This document shows, piece after piece, positions 60,049 through 64,000 of a stretch of DNA of 64,000 nucleotides; position 1 is the first letter of the stretch, and every line of letters begins with the position of its first letter. The notes under the pieces were generated by a model. The model saw only the letters and a program-made list of their open reading frames with translations. It did no database searches and was not told the origin of the DNA. The translations under genes were made by a program, and so were the position numbers. This stretch comes from Bryobacterales bacterium (lineage in GTDB: Bacteria > Acidobacteriota > Terriglobia > Bryobacterales > Bryobacteraceae), in the NCBI GenBank assembly GCA_020852175.1, contig JADZBH010000064.1, positions 1 through 64,000 of the forward strand. Reading direction: 5' to 3'.

Positions 60049-61335
60049 TCAAACAATTCGCACCTCGGGCACGGGAATCAGAAACCGGCCTCCGCGCTCG
60101 CGGTAGGCTGGCAGTTGCGCGCAAATCTCTTCGGCAAAATTCCAGGCGAACAGGAGCAGGTAGTCGGGCCGTTCGGTCTCCATGCGTTCCGGACCCACGA
60201 TCGGTATGTGCGTGCCGGGCGTGAAGCGGCCCTGTTTGAGCGGATTGCGGTCGGCGATCCACGGCAGGTCGCCGGCGCCGAGCCCGCACCAGGCGGCCAG
60301 CGTCGACGCCTTGGCCGGCGCCCCATAGCCGGCCACCAGCCGCCCCTGGCGCCGGAAACCATCGAGCGCCGTCCGCAGATCCCGGCGCACGGCCGCCGCC
60401 TTCCGCGCCAGTTCGCCGTACACCTCGCTCCGGTCCAGTCCCGCCGCGCGTTCGGCCGCGCACTGCGCCGCCACGCGCCCGCTGACGGGCCGCGCTCCGG
60501 CTCCAGAGCGCTGCGCCCATACCCGCAACTGTCCGTGGTGAACCGGCAGCCGCTCGCAATCGAAGATCTCCAGGCCGTGCCGCGCAAACAGCGCCATCAT
60601 CGGCTCCAGACGCCAGAAGTGGCAGTGCTCGTGATAGATCGTGTCAAAGGCGCACTGCTCCACCAGATCCAGCAAATAATGGGCCTCGATCACGAACACG
60701 CCCCCCGGCTCCAGCAGTTCGGCCACGCCCTCCAGATACCCGTTCAATTCCGGAATGTGCGGAAACGAATTGGTGGCCGTCAGCACGCGCATCGCGCCCA
60801 ACCTGTTCCGCAAACTCCGTGCAATCTCGCGCCCGAAGTAGTCCACCTCCACGGCAATCCCGCGCGCCCGCGCGAGCGGGGCCAGGTTTTCGGCCGGGTC
60901 AATGCCATGCGCCTGAAAACCAAGCCGGCTCATGTGCGCCGCCAGCGTGCCGTCGTTACAACCGATGTCGAGCGAGCGCCCCAGGCCGTCCGGCCCCGGC
61001 CCGGTTCTGGCGGCGATGGCCCCGGCCAGCGATCTTAAATGCCGGTCCAAGGTCGAACTCGCCGAGCTTACATACAGGTAGTGGCCATACAGCAGTTCCG
61101 GCGCCACGCGGTCGGCCAGTTGCACGTGCGTGCAGCGCCGGCAGCGCGCCAGACGCAGAGGAAATACCGGCTCGCCGCCGCATGCCCCGGCGGCGGGCAG
61201 ATTATTCGCCAGGCCCGTCTCTCCCAGATCGAGCACGATTTCCAGCTCCTCGGCCCCGCACAGCAGGCAGTGTCCGCTCGACAGCAGCGCCGCCGTAGCA
61301 TCCGTCTCCCTGGTCCGGTTGATGACCGTCTTCAT
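60049..61335 (-). CDS. SAM-dependent sugar C-methyltransferase (NovU/TylCIII-like)
   Basis: This 428-residue protein has the N-terminal zinc-binding Cys set (CLLCGAEELE and RCRRCTHVQL), the methyltransferase fold (RSLDIGCNDGTLAAH), and IYHEHCHFW at about 235-245. The C-terminal Rossmann-like domain has VAGYGAPAKASTLAAWCGL. This is the layout of C-methyltransferases acting on 4-keto-deoxysugar nucleotides. It would add a branch methyl. Start ATG at 61333-61335 overlaps the upstream stop by ATGA. Confidence 0.92.
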   Translation of the reverse strand: MKTVINRTRETDATAALLSSGHCLLCGAEELEIVLDLGETGLANNLPAAGACGGEPVFPLRLARCRRCTHVQLADRVAPELLYGHYLYVSSASSTLDRHLRSLAGAIAARTGPGPDGLGRSLDIGCNDGTLAAHMSRLGFQAHGIDPAENLAPLARARGIAVEVDYFGREIARSLRNRLGAMRVLTATNSFPHIPELNGYLEGVAELLEPGGVFVIEAHYLLDLVEQCAFDTIYHEHCHFWRLEPMMALFARHGLEIFDCERLPVHHGQLRVWAQRSGAGARPVSGRVAAQCAAERAAGLDRSEVYGELARKAAAVRRDLRTALDGFRRQGRLVAGYGAPAKASTLAAWCGLGAGDLPWIADRNPLKQGRFTPGTHIPIVGPERMETERPDYLLLFAWNFAEEICAQLPAYRERGGRFLIPVPEVRIV

Positions 61336-62255
61336 ACCGTGCGCTCCTTCCACCACGCAATCGCCCGTTCGATTCCCGCGCGCAGGTGCAGGCGCGGACT
61401 CCAGCCCAGCCACTCCATCGCCCGCCGGTTCCGCCCCGAGCTACGCGCCAGCGTCTCGCCGCCCGCCGTCGCGCGCCCTTGAGGTCCTGTCTCCCACCGC
61501 GGCTCGGCACCCACGCACCGGAACACCAGCTCAGTCAACTCCGCCACGGCTACCGGCTCTCCCGTACACACATTGAGCACCGCCGGGTTCGGCAGCGGCG
61601 CCCGCGCCGAGCGCAGCATTGCTTCCACGGCATCGGCGACGGCCACGAAATCCCGTTGCTCCCCAGGCGCCCGCAACACGAGCGTCCGTTGTTGCATGGC
61701 CGCCCGGATGGCCGAAGGCACCAGCCGCGCCGGCGCCTCCCAGGGGCCATATGGGGTGAACAGCCGCAGCCACACGCACTCCATGCCCTGCCGCGGCGCC
61801 CATTCGGCCGCCATCCGGCCGGCCTCGGCCTTGGCCGTTCCCAGCGCCGTATCCGGACGGCGCGGCGCGTCTTCATCGAAGTCCACGCCCGAGCCGTACT
61901 CGGCCGCCGACCCCGCCGCCACCAGCCGCCGGGGAGTCCATCGTGCACAGGCCTCCAGCAGACTACGCATCCCCTGCACAATCGCGCCCTCGTGCCCGCC
62001 CTCTGGCGCCGGGCCGTTCCAGGTGCTCGACGCCAGGTGGTACAACACTTCGGGCCTGTGCCTGCGCAGAGCCTTCGTCAACGCGGCGGCATCGCCGGAA
62101 TCGGCCTCGGCCACGGCCAGCGGCTCCACCCCCTCCAGCCGTTCCCGCGATCCGCCGGGGCGCAGAATCGCACACACCTCGTGCCCCTCACGCAGCAAGC
62201 CGCGCACCAGATTGGCGCCAATGAATCCACCCGCTCCCGTCACGGCAACGCGCAC
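61332..62255 (-). CDS. NAD-dependent epimerase-like SDR lacking the catalytic Tyr
   Basis: This 307-residue extended SDR has RVAVTGAGGFIGANL and VLYHLASSTWNG. The phrase LRLFTPYGPWEAPARLVP shows a nucleotide-sugar enzyme. Where the YxxxK motif is expected the text is TALGTAKAEAGR: the lysine is present but Leu replaces Tyr. Catalysis by the usual acid-base mechanism would be impaired unless another residue substitutes. It starts at GTG 62255, three bases after the GHMP kinase stop, and its stop overlaps the C-methyltransferase start. Confidence 0.85.
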   Translation of the reverse strand: MRVAVTGAGGFIGANLVRGLLREGHEVCAILRPGGSRERLEGVEPLAVAEADSGDAAALTKALRRHRPEVLYHLASSTWNGPAPEGGHEGAIVQGMRSLLEACARWTPRRLVAAGSAAEYGSGVDFDEDAPRRPDTALGTAKAEAGRMAAEWAPRQGMECVWLRLFTPYGPWEAPARLVPSAIRAAMQQRTLVLRAPGEQRDFVAVADAVEAMLRSARAPLPNPAVLNVCTGEPVAVAELTELVFRCVGAEPRWETGPQGRATAGGETLARSSGRNRRAMEWLGWSPRLHLRAGIERAIAWWKERTV

Positions 62256-62258
62256 TAT

Positions 62259-63341
62259 TTACTCCACATGCGGCATCAACACGCGCGAACCTTGCGGCTC
62301 GGCCTGGATGCTCAGCTCTTTCAACTCACCCAGCGCGGCCCGCACGGCCCGGTGCTTCGCCTGCGGCGCGGCAAACAGAAAGAAACCGCCTCCGCCCGCT
62401 CCGCACAACTTGCCGCCCCACGCCCCGGCCGCCAGCGCGCGTTCGTACCAGCCGTCGATACGCCCGTTGGAGATCGTCGAGGCCAACCGCCTCTTTCGCC
62501 GCCATCCCTCGTCCAGCGCCCGCCCGAAAGCTTCCGGATGGAAGTTCCCGGCCAGCGCCAAGTGCAGCTCCCCCGCCTGCCGCCGCAACGACGACAGCTC
62601 CTGGCGGCGCTCGCCGATGTTGGCACTCTGTTCGGCCAGCACATCCGGGGCTTGCCGGCCGATGCCCGTCCAGAACATCAGCAGATGTTCGAACAACTGC
62701 CGCCGCACGCCTGGCGCAAAGCGCTGCGCTTCCACGCTCACGCCGCCGCCCGGCAGAAACCGGTACAAATTGAATCCGCCATAGGCCGCCGCGTACTGAT
62801 CCTGTTTGCCGATGGGACGCCGCAGCGCCTCGATCTCAATGTGCGCCGCCTCCTCGGCCAGTTGCGCCGCGGCCACGGTCTCGCCCCGCCAGACATGCAA
62901 TGCGTTCAGCAGCCCCACGCAAAAGGCGCTCGATGAGCCCAGCCCGCTCGAGGCCGGAATGTCGGCCACCGTGCTCATGTAGATAGGCGGTTCTATGGCC
63001 AGCAGCCCGAAACAGGCCCGGGCGATGTCGTTCCGGATCTCATTCACCGTTTCCACCTGCTCGGTTTCGGAGTAATTCAACCGGATCGGCGAACCGAACA
63101 GCGCATCATGCCGCTTCAACGTGACATAGACGTACTTGTCTATGGCCGTGCTCAGCACGGCGCCCTCTCCCTGTTCGTAGAAGCCGGCAAAGTCCGTGCC
63201 GCCTCCGGCAAAACTCACGCGCAGGGGCGTGCGGGTGACCACCAGACCGGCACGCAAACGCGACGGCGCCTGTCCGGACACCGCGCCGGCCAGCCGGGGA
63301 AGCGAGCGCGCCTCGGGGACCAATGACACCGTATCAACCAT
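62259..63341 (-). CDS. GHMP kinase (D-glycero-heptose 7-phosphate-kinase-like)
   Basis: This 360-residue ATP-dependent small-molecule kinase has motif 1 VTRTPLRVSFAGGGTDFAGF near residue 35-55. Motif 2 is the ATP-binding IPASSGLGSSSAF at about 128-140 and motif 3 is KLCGAGGGGFFLF near 315. This motif set is that of the D-glycero-D-manno-heptose 7-phosphate 1-kinase (HddA) and related sugar kinases. It would generate a sugar 1-phosphate for nucleotidyl transfer. ATG at 63339-63341 overlaps the cupin gene by 8 bases. Confidence 0.92.
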   Translation of the reverse strand: MVDTVSLVPEARSLPRLAGAVSGQAPSRLRAGLVVTRTPLRVSFAGGGTDFAGFYEQGEGAVLSTAIDKYVYVTLKRHDALFGSPIRLNYSETEQVETVNEIRNDIARACFGLLAIEPPIYMSTVADIPASSGLGSSSAFCVGLLNALHVWRGETVAAAQLAEEAAHIEIEALRRPIGKQDQYAAAYGGFNLYRFLPGGGVSVEAQRFAPGVRRQLFEHLLMFWTGIGRQAPDVLAEQSANIGERRQELSSLRRQAGELHLALAGNFHPEAFGRALDEGWRRKRRLASTISNGRIDGWYERALAAGAWGGKLCGAGGGGFFLFAAPQAKHRAVRAALGELKELSIQAEPQGSRVLMPHVE

Positions 63342-63780
63342 GGCGCAGGGACCAGTCGTAAGGAATCGACGGATCGAACGGCGGAATCCGCCGCATCTCG
63401 TCCGGCTCGTGGGCGATCGTGGCGCAGTTGGCTAGAATCACCATCTTGTCGCCATAGGCTTTGTAGCCATTCGCGATGCCGGGCGGAATCTGCACCAGCA
63501 CATGGTTGTCCTCGCCCAGGAAGATCTCCTGCAACTCGCCCCGCGTCGGCGATGTCTCGCGCAGGTCGTACAGCACCAGCTTGGCCCGCCCGGAAATCAC
63601 CGCGTTGTTCACCGTCATCCGGGTGTGGATGTGCCAGGCCTTCACCGTTCCCGGCCACGAGCAGGAAAAATAGATCTCGCCGAACTTCTCAAAGTGCGGG
63701 TCGGTGGCCTTCATCATGTGCATGATCTTGCCCCGCTCATCCACGATCTGCCGCAGCGGCACGATCCGTACGCCGTCCAT
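63334..63780 (-). CDS. Cupin sugar 3,5-epimerase (RmlC-like)
   Basis: This 148-residue cupin has VDERGKIMHM, FSCSWPGTVKAWHIHTRM with the active-site histidine, and VLVQIPPGIANGYKAYGD. It belongs to the dTDP-4-dehydrorhamnose 3,5-epimerase-like family. Members in such operons act on 4-keto sugar nucleotides. ATG at 63778-63780 overlaps the upstream TGA by one base; a GTG three bases earlier is also possible. Confidence 0.92.
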   Translation of the reverse strand: MDGVRIVPLRQIVDERGKIMHMMKATDPHFEKFGEIYFSCSWPGTVKAWHIHTRMTVNNAVISGRAKLVLYDLRETSPTRGELQEIFLGEDNHVLVQIPPGIANGYKAYGDKMVILANCATIAHEPDEMRRIPPFDPSIPYDWSLRHG

Positions 63781-64000
63781 CACGCCATCACCTCGCGGCC
63801 CTGTTTCCGCGGCGCCGGCGGCCTCGCCGTCCAGCGCAGATCCTCGCCCAAAGTTCCCTCGCCCAGCAGTTTCTTCAACCAGTGCAGCCGCGTGAAGCGC
63901 TCATCGGCGAACCGCCCGCGCGTCAAGGGCAGGGCCCGGAGTTCCTCCACCAGCCGCGCCGCCCCCTCCCGCGGCGTCCACCGCGCCTGAAACGCCGGCA
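63780..64000 (-). CDS. NAD-dependent epimerase/dehydratase, C-terminal part only
   Basis: The frame is open from the right edge and ends at TGA 63780-63782, giving about 73 residues, of which FQARWTPREGAARLVEELRA and LTRGRFADERF are shown. The tail GEGTLGEDLRW, which follows a lysine-rich helix, is typical of the C-terminus of extended-SDR sugar dehydratases. Most of the gene lies outside the window. It is the first visible gene of the operon, which continues to the right. Confidence 0.72.
   Translation of the reverse strand, partial: PAFQARWTPREGAARLVEELRALPLTRGRFADERFTRLHWLKKLLGEGTLGEDLRWTARPPAPRKQGREVMA

Noticed and set aside
1..64000. Search for tRNA, rRNA, CRISPR arrays and insertion sequences
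   Set aside because: None could be supported by reading; no IS terminal repeats, transposase motifs or regularly spaced repeats longer than the iterons were seen. This cannot exclude weak cases.

Overview
The window is GC-rich DNA with dense, often overlapping genes. It holds no rRNA, tRNA or CRISPR array that I can recognise. The gene mix is an exosortase/PEP-CTERM exopolysaccharide locus, giant flagellins with fliW-csrA and fliD, many SDR and glycosyltransferase genes, and large secreted beta-rich proteins. This fits an Acidobacteriota member, perhaps of the Bryobacterales/Solibacter type. That assignment is inferred from gene style and is not proven.

Layout. (1) 1-9.9 kb, minus strand: a GT2 glycosyltransferase cut by the window edge, a TPR/O-GlcNAc-transferase-like (GT41) protein, two paralogous flagellins of about 795 residues, then csrA and fliW. 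Both flagellins have a sigma-28-like promoter, and the second has a strong terminator and a hairpin that looks like a CsrA site. (2) 10-12.8 kb: a tyrosine recombinase, a divergent HTH-like protein, and a ParA ATPase with a small ribbon-helix-helix-like partner. Three copies of a 10-bp palindrome lie in and upstream of this pair. (3) 12.8-49.4 kb: the exosortase/EPS locus. It has EpsI, exosortase, two asparagine-synthetase-like proteins, FemAB, two polysaccharide deacetylases, an O-antigen-ligase-like protein, a flippase, many glycosyltransferases, two acyltransferases, methyltransferases, an alanine racemase, and an ACP/KASIII/SDR/GT2/epimerase operon. Two homologous giant secreted proteins of unknown function are embedded in it. 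(4) 49.4-52.7 kb: a plasmid-type replication initiator gene, an upstream AT-rich spacer with four iteron-like repeats spaced 21, 31 and 21 bp, and one PEP-CTERM protein, the only evident exosortase substrate. (5) 52.8-54.5 kb: fliD and a small probable FliD chaperone. (6) 54.5-64 kb, minus strand: a tightly overlapping operon for an unusual sugar, running past the right edge. It encodes SDR epimerases, a cupin 3,5-epimerase, a heptose-kinase-like GHMP enzyme, a C-methyltransferase, a CmcI-like enzyme, an E1-alpha/E1-beta thiamine-diphosphate pair without E2/E3, and finally a TPR glycosyltransferase.

How it may work together. Region 3 would build, N-acetylate, deacetylate, flip and polymerise or ligate an exopolysaccharide, and process a PEP-CTERM protein. 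Regions 1, 5 and 6 would make a decorated flagellar filament, with CsrA/FliW controlling flagellin translation and the region 6 sugar attached by a TPR glycosyltransferase. No hook, basal-body, motor or export genes are present. The Rep/iteron locus, the Par locus and the recombinase together suggest that the window comes from a secondary replicon (megaplasmid or chromid) or an integrated one, so that envelope and filament-surface functions are carried on a mobile-type backbone.
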